A DNA stretch of 37,756 bases from an uncultured Clostridia bacterium (GTDB lineage Bacteria; Bacillota; Clostridia; Oscillospirales; CAG-272). The position numbers were made by a program, and so were the translations under genes. The notes beneath the pieces were generated by a model, which worked only from the letters and a program-made list of their open reading frames with translations, searched no databases and was not told where the DNA came from. How positions within the stretch are numbered: position 1 is the stretch's first letter; each line of letters starts with the position of its first letter. The stretch is taken from contig CANPZU010000024.1 of assembly GCA_947588825.1 (NCBI GenBank), positions 1 through 37,756 of the forward strand. The letters are read 5' to 3'. Below are positions 17,024 through 26,176 of the stretch, piece after piece.

Positions 17024-17962
17024 ATGTTTATGGCAAAGTTTGATCATTATTCTGTTATGCTCAGTGAGTGCGTAGAGAGCCTCAGGGTCGGCGACGGATA
17101 CTATGTCGACTGCACCGCGGGAGGCGGAGGTCATTCACTTGAAATTATCAAAAAAATAAAAAACGGAAAGCTTGTGGCGATCGATCGCGACATTGCGGCA
17201 ATCAACGCCGTCCAAGAGAGGCTCAAAGTCTATAAGGACAAGCTTATAACCGTGAAGGACAACTTCTTTGAAGTGGAGAAAATACTGGATTCACTCGGAA
17301 TCGATAAAATAAACGGAGCGCTTATCGATCTCGGAGTTTCTTCATATCAGCTCGATACGCCCGAGAGAGGCTTTTCGTACATGCACGATGCGCCGCTTGA
17401 CATGCGCATGGACACAGGTCAAACCCTCAGCGCCTTCGACGTCGTCAACACCTACTCCGAAAGCGAGCTCAAAAGAATCTTAAGGGAGTACGGAGAAGAG
17501 AGTTTTGCCCCACAGATAGCGTCAAAGATCGTGCAGAGAAGGGAAAAAGAGCCAATATGCACGACATTTCAGCTTGCGGATGTAATTAAATCGGCAATGC
17601 CCGCAAAGGCGAGAAACGACCGGCATCACCCGTGCAAAAGAAGCTTTCAGGCCATCCGCATAGAGGTTAATAGCGAACTTGAAGTCATAGAGCCTACCCT
17701 CAGAGCGCTGGCGGACAGGCTTGTGAGCGGGGGACGCTTGGCGGTTATAACCTTCCATTCGCTTGAAGATCGGATCGCAAAACAGACATTTGCAGATCTT
17801 TCACGCGGGTGTACCTGTCCTCCCGACTTTCCTGTTTGCGTGTGCAATAAAAAGCCGAGCGTCAGGATGCTCAACAAAAAGCCAATTCTTCCGAGCGAAG
17901 AGGAGCTTATGGCAAATCCGAGATCAAGAAGCGCAAAGCTTCGTGTGGTCGAAAAATTATAG
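17024..17962 (+). CDS. rsmH: 16S rRNA (cytosine1402-N4)-methyltransferase RsmH
   Basis: SAM-dependent methyltransferase acting on C1402 in the ribosomal P site, long known as MraW. The 312 aa protein has the N-terminal HYSVMLSECVESL, the SAM loop DCTAGGGGHS, LIDLGVSSYQLD, and a C-terminal Cys-rich segment (GCTCPPDFPVCVC) followed by the KPILPSEEE stretch. The start at 17024 is 11 nt after AAAGGAAGG; an ATG at 17030 is an alternative two codons later. It is placed second in the dcw cluster, as usual. Confidence 0.96.
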   Translation: MFMAKFDHYSVMLSECVESLRVGDGYYVDCTAGGGGHSLEIIKKIKNGKLVAIDRDIAAINAVQERLKVYKDKLITVKDNFFEVEKILDSLGIDKINGALIDLGVSSYQLDTPERGFSYMHDAPLDMRMDTGQTLSAFDVVNTYSESELKRILREYGEESFAPQIASKIVQRREKEPICTTFQLADVIKSAMPAKARNDRHHPCKRSFQAIRIEVNSELEVIEPTLRALADRLVSGGRLAVITFHSLEDRIAKQTFADLSRGCTCPPDFPVCVCNKKPSVRMLNKKPILPSEEELMANPRSRSAKLRVVEKL

Positions 17963-17988
17963 ATCAGCACATAGGGAGATATCGCGAA

Positions 17989-18528
17989 ATGAAAACCAAT
18001 GGTTATCGCAGTCAGTCTGATAACAGAATAAGCATAACAAGGACTTATGAGAATACCCCTTCCTCCGAACAGGAACGCCGCAATAAGGTTGGCAAGGTGA
18101 AGGTCAAAACTCATACAGTGAAGTCAAAAAGCAAAAAGCCGTTTCCCGTCGGACTTGTGATCATACTCGTTATACTGACCGTTCTTCTTATGATGTGCGT
18201 CAGCAACTATGTGACCCTTAACGAGTATACAAGGGAAGTCTCGGACTTAAGACAGGAACTTGATACTTTAAAGAGCGAGGAAAAGAAGCTGAACTCCGAG
18301 CTTGATCGCAAATACGACCTTGTGGAAATCGAGAAATACGCAAAGGATGAGCTCGGTCTTATGGGTTCGGAGGATGTGGATAAAAAGTACATCGACGTAA
18401 AGGACGACGAGAAAATAGAAGTATACGAGGTTGAAGAAGACGGGACGATGAACGCTGTCACTGACGCGCTTTTCGCTCTTGCAGATAATTTGCTCAAGTC
18501 ATGGAATAATTTGCTCGGAAACGAATAA
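17989..18528 (+). CDS. ftsL: Cell division protein FtsL (septum formation initiator type)
   Basis: Small bitopic divisome protein that pairs with DivIC/FtsB and DivIB to activate septal wall synthesis. The 179 aa comprise a basic, Lys-rich cytoplasmic end (1-52), a membrane helix (about 53-73), and a leucine-zipper-like coiled coil (about 77-112) leading into EKYAKDELGLM, the motif shared with the septum-formation-initiator family. An acidic tail extends beyond it. Sequence conservation in FtsL is low, so the call rests on topology plus position between rsmH and the PBP gene. Confidence 0.85.
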   Translation: MKTNGYRSQSDNRISITRTYENTPSSEQERRNKVGKVKVKTHTVKSKSKKPFPVGLVIILVILTVLLMMCVSNYVTLNEYTREVSDLRQELDTLKSEEKKLNSELDRKYDLVEIEKYAKDELGLMGSEDVDKKYIDVKDDEKIEVYEVEEDGTMNAVTDALFALADNLLKSWNNLLGNE

Positions 18529-18535
18529 AAATGTA

Positions 18536-18564
18536 TTGATTATTTTGAGAGTAGGAGGTATAAT
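18536..18564 (+). promoter_or_regulatory. Internal promoter before the PBP gene
   Basis: TTGATT (18536-18541), 17 nt and TATAAT (18559-18564) are present. It lies in the 88-bp gap between ftsL and the transpeptidase gene and gives a leader of about 45 nt. Its -10 box is the centre of an inverted repeat, listed separately. Confidence 0.75.
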
Positions 18565-18580
18565 TATCTCATACTCTCAA
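18545..18580. promoter_or_regulatory. Inverted repeat spanning the -10 box of the PBP-gene promoter
   Basis: TTGAGAGTA (18545-18553) and TACTCTCAA (18572-18580) are perfect inverted copies 18 bp apart, and the bases between (GAG...CTC around TATAAT) are also roughly symmetric. This layout suits an operator for a dimeric repressor or activator. The only alternative is a weak terminator of ftsL with just four T after it. Confidence 0.6.
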
Positions 18581-18616
18581 TTTTACTAAAGCAAATTCAA
18601 TGTAGGTGAAAAATAA

Positions 18617-20881
18617 ATGGCGCACAATAAATTTCAAACGACAAATACACGGGCTTTAATATGGTTTGGCGTAATGGGCGTTGTCTGCGTATGCCTTGTT
18701 GTAACACTTTTTACGATGCAGATAATCGATTACGAAAAGTATCAAAGTCAGGTTATCGACAATATCCAGCAGGAGTCTGAAATACCGGCGGAGCGGGGAA
18801 TGATATATGATCGCAACATGATCCCCCTTGCAACAAATTCCACGACATACAGAGTTTTCATTTCTCCCTCCGACATACAAAACGCCGACAGAAATGACGA
18901 GAAGGGAATAAAGTATGCCGATCTTATATCAAGGACTCTTTCGGAAATACTCGAAATGGACTACAGCGAGATATACAGCAAGACTCAAAAAATAAACAGA
19001 AAGGACGAGACCATAAAGCGCAACGTTGATACAGATACCGCAGACCGTATCCGTCAGTTCATTTCTGAAAACAGGCTGACCACCTGCGTGTATCTTGAAG
19101 CGACCACTATGAGGTACTATCCTTATTCCTCGCTTGCCGCGAGCGTTATAGGGATAACGGGAACGGACGGCGGACTTATCGGAATAGAGCTGCAGTATAA
19201 CGAGCATCTGACGGGAACGCCCGGAAGGTACATAACGACTAAGAACGCCCAAAGCCAAAGCATGCCCTCCGAGTACGATCTGTACATAGACGCCAAGGAC
19301 GGACTGAGCGTTGTCACGACCATAGACGCGACAATACAGAGTATGCTCGAGGAACAGCTTGAGCGGACATATTACGATTCTTTGGCAAAAAACAAAACCG
19401 CGGGCATCGTCATGAATCCCACAACGGGCGAGGTGTACGCCATGGGTACGTATCCCTCCTTTGATCTAAACGATCCGTACACCCTTGACGCCGATTCGCA
19501 GGCGCTCCTTGATGCCTCGGGCCTTGCAAAGGATTCAAGCGAATACAATGAGCTTTACTGGGAGCTGCTATACGGTCTGTGGAACAACAAGACGGTTTCT
19601 TACCTTTACGAGCCGGGTTCCACAATGAAAATAATGACTACTGCCGCCGCGCTTGAAGAGGACGTCGTTACCTTTTCGTCGGTATTTACCTGTAACGGAA
19701 GCCTCAGAGTCAGCGGGACGACGATCAGATGTCACCAGTCGAGAGGACACGGGACTAATCCCTTTTCACTGATGCTTCAAAAATCCTGCAACCCTACCAT
19801 AATGACTATTGCCGCAAGACTGGGAGCTTCAAAGTTTTACTCTTATTTTGAGGCGTTCGGATACACATCGAAAACCGGCGTCGATCTTCCGGGCGAAGCA
19901 AACGGGCTTTATGTGGCGCTTTCCGGCTTCAACAGCGTCGAGCTGGCTTGCTACAGCTTCGGTCAGACCTTTAAGACGACGCTTCTTCAACAGGTAACGG
20001 CGGTGAGCACCGTGGCAAACGGCGGAAAGCTGGTCAAGCCGAGACTTGTAAACGCCCTTATCGACGGAGACGGAAATACGGTTATCTCATACGAGACGGA
20101 ATATAAAAAACAAATCGTCAGCGAGGATGTTTGCCGCAGCATCATGAGTGTGCTCGAGGACGGCGTTTCAACGGGAAACGGAGTAAAGAACGCATATGTG
20201 GCAGGTTATAAAATCGCCGCCAAAACGGGTACCTCGGAAAAGAGAGACTCCCAAGATAAAAGAGCGAGGGTAGGTTCGTGCGTTGCGGTAGCTCCTGCAG
20301 ACGATCCTCAGGTAGTCGCAATAATCATTGTTGACGAGCCTCAGACAAGCAACAGATACGGAAGCACGGTTTCGGCTCCTTATGTCGCGGCTCTGCTCGG
20401 TCAAGTCTTGCCCTATCTCGGAATAGAGAGGGAATACAGCGAGGCTGAAATGTCAAGAATCGCGGTCAAGGTTGGAAATTATCGAGGCTATTCGACGGAA
20501 AGGGCGATCACTGCGATTGAGAAGCTCGGCCTGCAGTATGAAATAGTCGGAGACGGCAAAACCGTTACAAAGCAGATACCCGCCGCGGGAGACAGTATTA
20601 CAAATATAGACGGCAGAATAATACTTTACACCGGCGGAATCGAGGAAGATAAACCGGTCACCGTTCCGAACCTTGTGGGTATGAATGTCACCACGGCGAT
20701 AAAACTTCTTCAGTCAAAGAAGCTCAATGTGCTGATAGAGGGAGCCCAAAATTACAGTCAGGGTACGGGCGCCACGGTTATATCGCAAAGTGTGCAAAAG
20801 GACACTCGAGTGCAGGAGTGGGATGTTATTACCATTGAATGCAGATATCTTGACGATTCGGATGAAACGGTTGTCGGTTAG
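18617..20881 (+). CDS. Penicillin-binding protein 2 / SpoVD-type transpeptidase with PASTA domains
   Basis: Class B PBP that cross-links septal (or spore cortex) peptidoglycan with an FtsW/SpoVE partner. The 754 aa comprise an N-terminal anchor (about 15-37), a dimerisation domain with ERGMIYDRN (59-67), and the transpeptidase with catalytic STMK (335-338), SCN (390-392) and KTGT (536-539). Two C-terminal PASTA domains follow (about 616-680 and 684-750). SpoVD has one PASTA domain and vegetative PBP2B/PBP2X two, so ftsI/pbpB is a little likelier than spoVD. Only one such gene is in this cluster. It is flanked by ftsL and murE as expected. Confidence 0.92.
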   Translation: MAHNKFQTTNTRALIWFGVMGVVCVCLVVTLFTMQIIDYEKYQSQVIDNIQQESEIPAERGMIYDRNMIPLATNSTTYRVFISPSDIQNADRNDEKGIKYADLISRTLSEILEMDYSEIYSKTQKINRKDETIKRNVDTDTADRIRQFISENRLTTCVYLEATTMRYYPYSSLAASVIGITGTDGGLIGIELQYNEHLTGTPGRYITTKNAQSQSMPSEYDLYIDAKDGLSVVTTIDATIQSMLEEQLERTYYDSLAKNKTAGIVMNPTTGEVYAMGTYPSFDLNDPYTLDADSQALLDASGLAKDSSEYNELYWELLYGLWNNKTVSYLYEPGSTMKIMTTAAALEEDVVTFSSVFTCNGSLRVSGTTIRCHQSRGHGTNPFSLMLQKSCNPTIMTIAARLGASKFYSYFEAFGYTSKTGVDLPGEANGLYVALSGFNSVELACYSFGQTFKTTLLQQVTAVSTVANGGKLVKPRLVNALIDGDGNTVISYETEYKKQIVSEDVCRSIMSVLEDGVSTGNGVKNAYVAGYKIAAKTGTSEKRDSQDKRARVGSCVAVAPADDPQVVAIIIVDEPQTSNRYGSTVSAPYVAALLGQVLPYLGIEREYSEAEMSRIAVKVGNYRGYSTERAITAIEKLGLQYEIVGDGKTVTKQIPAAGDSITNIDGRIILYTGGIEEDKPVTVPNLVGMNVTTAIKLLQSKKLNVLIEGAQNYSQGTGATVISQSVQKDTRVQEWDVITIECRYLDDSDETVVG

Positions 20882-20922
20882 TTGGGTCAGGCGATTTCAC
20901 AAAAGAAAGGAGCTTTGCGCAT

Positions 20923-22401
20923 ATGAGGGTCAAAGAGCTTTTAAGGGGCGCCGAACGGGAAATTATCAGTTTTAACGGCTGCGAGGATGTTGAAATATCG
21001 GGAGTTACGGGGAGCAGCGACAAAGTCCGAGAGGGTTTTGCATTTCTGTGCATCACCGGAACGAAATTTGACGGACACACGTTTATAAAGGACGCCAAAG
21101 AGAAAGGCGCGGTCGTTGCGATCGTTGAGAAAATACCGGAGTGCCGGATGCTTCCGTATGTGCTTGTAAAAAGCTCACGACGGGCTGCCGCGTATATTTT
21201 CTCCAATGCAAACGGTAACCCGGAAAAAGTTCTTAAGATAGTAGGAGTCACGGGGACCAACGGAAAGACGAGCAGCGTCTTTATGCTTTCCCATATATTC
21301 GAGAATGCCGGATACAAATGCGGCGTGCTCGGCACGATAATAAACAAATGGGGAGATAAAGCATATGAAGCGAGCATGACGACTCCCGACCCCGAAAATC
21401 TGTATTCCATCCTTGCCATGATGAAAAAGGACGGTGTGGAATACGTGTTTATGGAGGTATCTTCTCATTCGCTGGCTTTGGGAAGAGTTGCCCCAATAAC
21501 CTTCGAGGCGGCAATTTACACAAATTTGACTCAGGAACATCTTGATTTTCACCGTACCATGGAGGAGTACGCGCTTGCAAAAGAAATGCTCTTTAGCAGC
21601 TCGAAGCTTGGAATATTCAACATAGATAACGCATATGTAAAAAAAGCGGCGGAAAAAAAGCTGTGCAGGAGCGTCACTTATTCGCTTTCTGACAAGGGCG
21701 CCGATTATTGTGCCGCAAATATTATTTATGATTCCATGGAAGGCGTGAGATACGACATATACAATGGAGCAAACAAAACGGCAAGCATCGACACGTCGAT
21801 CCCGGGTGTGATCTCGGTCTATAATACGATGGGAGCCGCGCTGTGCGCCATACTGCTGGGTATAGACGTAAAAACTGTGGAGCGTGGGATATACGAGCTT
21901 AGCGGCGTTCCGGGAAGAATGGAAAGAGCGACTCCGAGAGGCTGTCCTTTCACCGCGATTATCGACTATGCTCACACGCCCGACGCGCTTGAAAACGTAC
22001 TTAACATAATAAAAGGCGCGAAAAGAGATTCGCAGCGCCTTACAGTGCTTTTCGGATGCGGCGGTGACAGAGACAAAACCAAAAGACCTGTAATGGGCGA
22101 GATCGCGACACGTATCGCAGATTTTTCAATTATCACAAGCGACAACTGCCGCACTGAGGATCCCGAGGCGATAATTGCCGACATACTTGCGGGCGTTCAC
22201 AAAGACTCTGTGTATAAAGTGATAGTCGACAGAAGGGAAGCTATCGCCTTTGCAATTAAAAACGCCGTGCCGGGTGAGATAATACTTATTGCCGGAAAGG
22301 GACATGAAAATTACGAAATCACAAAAGAAGGCAAAAGACCTTTTTCGGAAAAGGACGAGGTAAATAAAGCGCTTGCCGCACGGCATTTAAATTTAAAATA
22401 A
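20923..22401 (+). CDS. murE: UDP-MurNAc-tripeptide synthetase MurE
   Basis: Mur ligase that adds the third amino acid (meso-diaminopimelate or lysine) to UDP-MurNAc-L-Ala-D-Glu using ATP, in the cytosol. The 492 aa comprise an N-terminal uridine-nucleotide domain, the ATP loop GTNGKT (111-116), the HLDFH segment, and a C-terminal domain. The amino-acid-selecting motif DNPR of diaminopimelate enzymes reads DNCR here (407-410), with Asp, Asn and Arg kept. That favours diaminopimelate over lysine, but the Pro-to-Cys change is notable. AAAGGAG lies 10 nt before the ATG. murF follows at once, whereas in Bacillus mraY comes next. Confidence 0.95.
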   Translation: MRVKELLRGAEREIISFNGCEDVEISGVTGSSDKVREGFAFLCITGTKFDGHTFIKDAKEKGAVVAIVEKIPECRMLPYVLVKSSRRAAAYIFSNANGNPEKVLKIVGVTGTNGKTSSVFMLSHIFENAGYKCGVLGTIINKWGDKAYEASMTTPDPENLYSILAMMKKDGVEYVFMEVSSHSLALGRVAPITFEAAIYTNLTQEHLDFHRTMEEYALAKEMLFSSSKLGIFNIDNAYVKKAAEKKLCRSVTYSLSDKGADYCAANIIYDSMEGVRYDIYNGANKTASIDTSIPGVISVYNTMGAALCAILLGIDVKTVERGIYELSGVPGRMERATPRGCPFTAIIDYAHTPDALENVLNIIKGAKRDSQRLTVLFGCGGDRDKTKRPVMGEIATRIADFSIITSDNCRTEDPEAIIADILAGVHKDSVYKVIVDRREAIAFAIKNAVPGEIILIAGKGHENYEITKEGKRPFSEKDEVNKALAARHLNLK

Positions 22402-22460
22402 CACTGCCGCTGTGAGGGCATGGCAATAAGACTGTACCATAAATATATAAGGATCATTTT

Positions 22461-23849
22461 ATGAAAATATCTGTTTCAAACGGACTGCTGATGTCAGAAA
22501 TAGCAAGAATGACGGGCGGTCGGCTCTTAGGCGAGGATCGAAGAATATACGCGGTCTCGACCGATTCGCGAGAGGTGTGTGAAGGTTGCCTTTTTATCGC
22601 GATAAGAGGAGAGAAAAATGACGGTCACAACTATATCGCCGCATGCGGCGCCAAGGCGTTCATTTGCGAATACATACCCGACGGACTCGACTGCAAAGAC
22701 GTCTCGGCGGTGATTGCAGATGATACGGTGGCGGCGCTTGGGAGACTTGCCAAAGCGTATAAGGCGAAATTTGACGTACTGACGGTTGCGGTGACCGGAA
22801 GCGTGGGTAAGACGACCACAAAGGAGTTTATCTACGCGGTTCTTTCAAAACATTTTAAAACCGTAAAAACAGAGGAAAATCATAACAATAAAATAGGACT
22901 TCCGATGACACTTCTTTCAATAGACGAAGAAACCGAGGCGGCGGTCATTGAAATGGGGATGAGCGCGAGGGGAGAGATATCTTATCTTACCGATATCGTC
23001 CGTCCGAATATCGCCGTCATAACCAACGTCGGAAGCTCTCATATAGAAAATCTCGGCTCTCGAGAGGGCATTGCCCTTGCAAAGCTTGAAATACGAGACA
23101 GCATGACGCCCGAGGACGTTCTGATAATAAACGGGGACGAACCTCTTCTTTCCTCGGCTGACAGAGCGCTGAAGGTTGGAAAAGGAAGTGAATGCGATTA
23201 CTGCGTGACAAGGATCGTCGAAGGAGATAACGGGTGTGCCTTTGACCTTCGCACAAAGGAAGGCTCGATAGAAAGCATAGTTATTCCCACTTTCGGCGAG
23301 CATAATGTCATGAACGCCGCTTTTGCCTACGCGGTGGGAAAGGCAACGGGCATGGGGGAATACGAGATACGGCGCGGTCTTTTATCATACAAAACTACAG
23401 GTATGCGCCAGAATTTTTACAGCCGAAACGGGCGTGAAATAATAGAGGATTGCTATAACGCTTCTCCCGAATCTATGATCGCCTCGCTTAAGGTGCTCTC
23501 CTCAATGGCAATCAGACACAAAAAGAGAAGCGTCGCCGTGCTCGGAGACATGCTTGAGTTAGGCGACTATTCAGAACAATCGCATAGAAAGGTGGGAGCG
23601 GCGGCCGCTCTTTGCCGGGTGGGAATGCTCGTCACCTTTGGAAAAAGGGCTGCGGCGATTGCAAAAGCCGCCTCCGATTTCGGAATAAGCAGCGAAAACA
23701 TTTTCGTTTTCGAAGATACCGAAGATGTGGAAGCTTTGGGAAAATTTTTATTGCAAAATACCAATAAAGATGATATAATACTCTTTAAGGCCAGCCGAGG
23801 CGTAAAGCTTGAGAGGGTCATCGGGTATGTCAAAACCGAAAAACAGTAA
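22461..23849 (+). CDS. murF: UDP-MurNAc-tripeptide-D-Ala-D-Ala ligase MurF
   Basis: Adds D-Ala-D-Ala to UDP-MurNAc-tripeptide, completing the cytoplasmic precursor. The 462 aa comprise an N-terminal domain beginning with VSTDSREVCEGCLFIAIRGEKNDGH-type residues (about 30-55), the ATP loop GSVGKTTTK (about 113-121), then EENHNNKIGLP, typical of MurF. The C-terminal domain has VLGDMLELG. The SD is AAGGATC. Lying between murE and mraY, it completes the tripeptide-to-pentapeptide-to-lipid sequence of three adjacent steps. Confidence 0.95.
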   Translation: MKISVSNGLLMSEIARMTGGRLLGEDRRIYAVSTDSREVCEGCLFIAIRGEKNDGHNYIAACGAKAFICEYIPDGLDCKDVSAVIADDTVAALGRLAKAYKAKFDVLTVAVTGSVGKTTTKEFIYAVLSKHFKTVKTEENHNNKIGLPMTLLSIDEETEAAVIEMGMSARGEISYLTDIVRPNIAVITNVGSSHIENLGSREGIALAKLEIRDSMTPEDVLIINGDEPLLSSADRALKVGKGSECDYCVTRIVEGDNGCAFDLRTKEGSIESIVIPTFGEHNVMNAAFAYAVGKATGMGEYEIRRGLLSYKTTGMRQNFYSRNGREIIEDCYNASPESMIASLKVLSSMAIRHKKRSVAVLGDMLELGDYSEQSHRKVGAAAALCRVGMLVTFGKRAAAIAKAASDFGISSENIFVFEDTEDVEALGKFLLQNTNKDDIILFKASRGVKLERVIGYVKTEKQ

Positions 23850-23861
23850 AAGGAAATAATC

Positions 23862-24866
23862 ATGAAAATTCAAATGATTATATATTTTGTCGCATGTGCT
23901 TTAGTGGTGTTCCTTATAACCGCGTATGCGTCCAAAATTATGATACCCATGCTGAAAAGCCTCAAAATGGGACAAAAAATACTTGATATCGGCCCAAGAT
24001 GGCATAAAAATAAAGAGGGTACTCCCACAATGGGAGGTATCAGCTTTATTCTTGCAAGCGTTCTTGTTTTTGCGGCTGCCTCGATAATTCTCTTTGTCAA
24101 AGGCGAGAACGTCGATCTCGGCAAAATGACTCTTTGCATAGGCTTTGCCCTTGTGAACGGTCTTATCGGCTTTATAGATGATTTTGCAAAGTTTTTCAAG
24201 AAACAAAATCAGGGATTAAAAGCCGGTCAGAAATTTTTTCTGCAGCTTTTGGCAGCCGGCCTTTTTCTGTTTTTTATGAAGGTGTTCGGATATATAAACG
24301 AAGCTGTTTATATTCCCTTTATTGATATTAAAATCAAACTCGGCGTCGCATATTACATTATAATGATAGTGCTGATAACCGGCATTGTCAACAGCGTCAA
24401 TTTGACCGATGGGATAGACGGACTTGCTTCGAGCGTCACCTTTGTTGTAGGCGGCTTTTTTGCCATAGCCTCAATGACGCTTCAAAATATGTCCTCCCTT
24501 ATTCTTTCGGCGCTTGTCGTCGGCGCGACGCTCGGCTTTCTTGTTTTCAACTTTTATCCCGCAAAGATATTTATGGGTGACACCGGCTCGTTGTATCTCG
24601 GAGGCATGGTAGTTGCGCTTGCTTTTGCCATAGACAATCCTTTGATACTCGTGCCCGTAGGCGTTATTTACATCTGCGAAAGTCTTTCGGATATAATCCA
24701 GGTGGGATACTTCAAGATATCTGGCGGAAAGCGTGTTTTCAAAATGGCGCCCATACACCATCATTTTGAAAAGTGCGGATGGAGCGAAAACAAGGTGGTG
24801 TTTGTATTTTCATTTGTAACATTTGTATTTTGTGTTGTTGCATATTTTGGATTGCAGCAAGTATAA
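23862..24866 (+). CDS. mraY: Phospho-MurNAc-pentapeptide transferase MraY
   Basis: Integral membrane enzyme that joins phospho-MurNAc-pentapeptide to undecaprenyl phosphate, making lipid I. The 334 aa protein has about ten membrane helices. Conserved polar loops are seen: the early GTPTMGG, NLTDGIDGLASS, FMGDTGSLYLGG, and the histidine motif PIHHHFEKCGW near the end. It starts 12 nt after murF. In the Bacillus order murD follows mraY; here ftsW does. Confidence 0.96.
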   Translation: MKIQMIIYFVACALVVFLITAYASKIMIPMLKSLKMGQKILDIGPRWHKNKEGTPTMGGISFILASVLVFAAASIILFVKGENVDLGKMTLCIGFALVNGLIGFIDDFAKFFKKQNQGLKAGQKFFLQLLAAGLFLFFMKVFGYINEAVYIPFIDIKIKLGVAYYIIMIVLITGIVNSVNLTDGIDGLASSVTFVVGGFFAIASMTLQNMSSLILSALVVGATLGFLVFNFYPAKIFMGDTGSLYLGGMVVALAFAIDNPLILVPVGVIYICESLSDIIQVGYFKISGGKRVFKMAPIHHHFEKCGWSENKVVFVFSFVTFVFCVVAYFGLQQV

Positions 24867-24924
24867 AACCCAAAACCAATTAACGCCTATGAGCGTTTGT
24901 GAAAAAACGAGACGGAGAAGTGCT

Positions 24925-26130
24925 GTGGATAAGACTGTGAATGAAAGCGGTTCGCTGCCCGAACGCGATAAAAAAATATTTAAAATATTTGAGAAGGGCA
25001 CAATTGACAGGCCGATGCTCGTTATCATATTGCTGCTTGTCTGCATCGGTTCTATAATGGTCTTTTCAGCAAGCTACGCTTACGCATATTCGAAGTACGG
25101 CAACAGCAGATACTATATAAATCAGCAAATGGGATTTGTTCTGCTTGGCAGTACCGTAATGGCGTTTATTTCCTTTTTAGATTACCGATTTATAAAAAAG
25201 TGCTCGCTTATCGCATACGCCGCGGCGCTCGGTATGCTTGCTCTTGTTCTTGTAATGGGGGTTTCAAAGGGGGACGCTCAAAGGTGGCTGTATTTAGGTC
25301 CGGTCAGCGTACAGCCCTCGGAAATAATGAAGTTCGCTCTTGTGCTTGTTCTTGCGTACTATTTTGATAAGAACTATCGAAAGGTAAACATAGTCGGGCA
25401 TTTTTGGAAGTCAACATGGTACAGCATAGTATTGCCGGGGATGTTTGTAATTCTTGCCTGTGCAATGATAATTCTTGAGAACCACCTTTCGGGTACTATA
25501 ATCGTCGCTCTTATAGGACTGTCGGTCATATGGGCGGGCGGAGGAAAATGGCAATGGTATCTTGTTTTTATATGCGTGGTGGTAGTCGCTCTTTTTGCCG
25601 TTTTTAACTTTTCCGAGCAAATTTTTTCGATATTTCCCGATTATGTGCAAAGGCGCGTTGACATGTGGCTCCATCCCGAGAATTACAGTGTGCGAGACGA
25701 CACATGGCAGACGGTACAGGGCATGATTGCCGTCGGCTCCGGCGGACTTTTCGGACGTGGACTCGGCAACAGTCTTCAAAAGCATCTTTTCGTGTCGCAG
25801 CCCCAAAACGACTTTATTTACGCCATCGTTTGCGAGGAGCTTGGGTTTGTCGGCGCGGTGGGAGTTATCATTCTTTACCTTGTCTTTATTTGGCGCGGAA
25901 TACACATTGCAAAGCGCGCCCCCGACCTTTATTCGTCGCTGGTTGTGCTGGGAATAGTGTCGCATGTGGCAATACAGGCGTTTTTGAATATAGCGGTCGT
26001 GACTAACGTAATACCAAATACGGGTATATCGCTGCCGTTTTTCTCGTACGGCGGCTCCTCCCTTGTCATCCTTATGGCGGAAATGGGAATAGTACTTTGT
26101 ATTTCCAAGTATTCAAAGATCCAAAAATAA
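24925..26130 (+). CDS. ftsW: SEDS glycosyltransferase FtsW (SpoVE type)
   Basis: Lipid II polymerase of the SEDS family, working with the class B PBP encoded upstream to make septal glycan. The 401 aa run from GTG 24925, chosen because GGAG lies 7 nt before it; an ATG at 24889 has no SD and a longer frame would run back into mraY. About ten membrane helices are present. Family motifs seen: FSASYAYA after TM1, QRWLYLGPVSVQPSE, GRGLGNS followed by PQNDFIYAIVCEELG, and the terminal NTGISLPFFSYGGSS. The name FtsW or SpoVE cannot be settled from sequence alone. Confidence 0.92.
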   Translation: MDKTVNESGSLPERDKKIFKIFEKGTIDRPMLVIILLLVCIGSIMVFSASYAYAYSKYGNSRYYINQQMGFVLLGSTVMAFISFLDYRFIKKCSLIAYAAALGMLALVLVMGVSKGDAQRWLYLGPVSVQPSEIMKFALVLVLAYYFDKNYRKVNIVGHFWKSTWYSIVLPGMFVILACAMIILENHLSGTIIVALIGLSVIWAGGGKWQWYLVFICVVVVALFAVFNFSEQIFSIFPDYVQRRVDMWLHPENYSVRDDTWQTVQGMIAVGSGGLFGRGLGNSLQKHLFVSQPQNDFIYAIVCEELGFVGAVGVIILYLVFIWRGIHIAKRAPDLYSSLVVLGIVSHVAIQAFLNIAVVTNVIPNTGISLPFFSYGGSSLVILMAEMGIVLCISKYSKIQK

Positions 26131-26176
26131 ATCTCATATTTTTATTTTTACCGCGTTTGTTTTTTTCGGAGAGCTT

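Noticed and set aside
19410..19625. Arg/Pro-rich minus-strand frame within the PBP gene
   Set aside because: It is a shadow of the transpeptidase domain and has no supporting signals.
24823..24924. FtsW start within mraY or at the ATG at 24889
   Set aside because: Neither has an SD; GTG 24925 has GGAG 7 nt upstream and gives a normal N-terminus.
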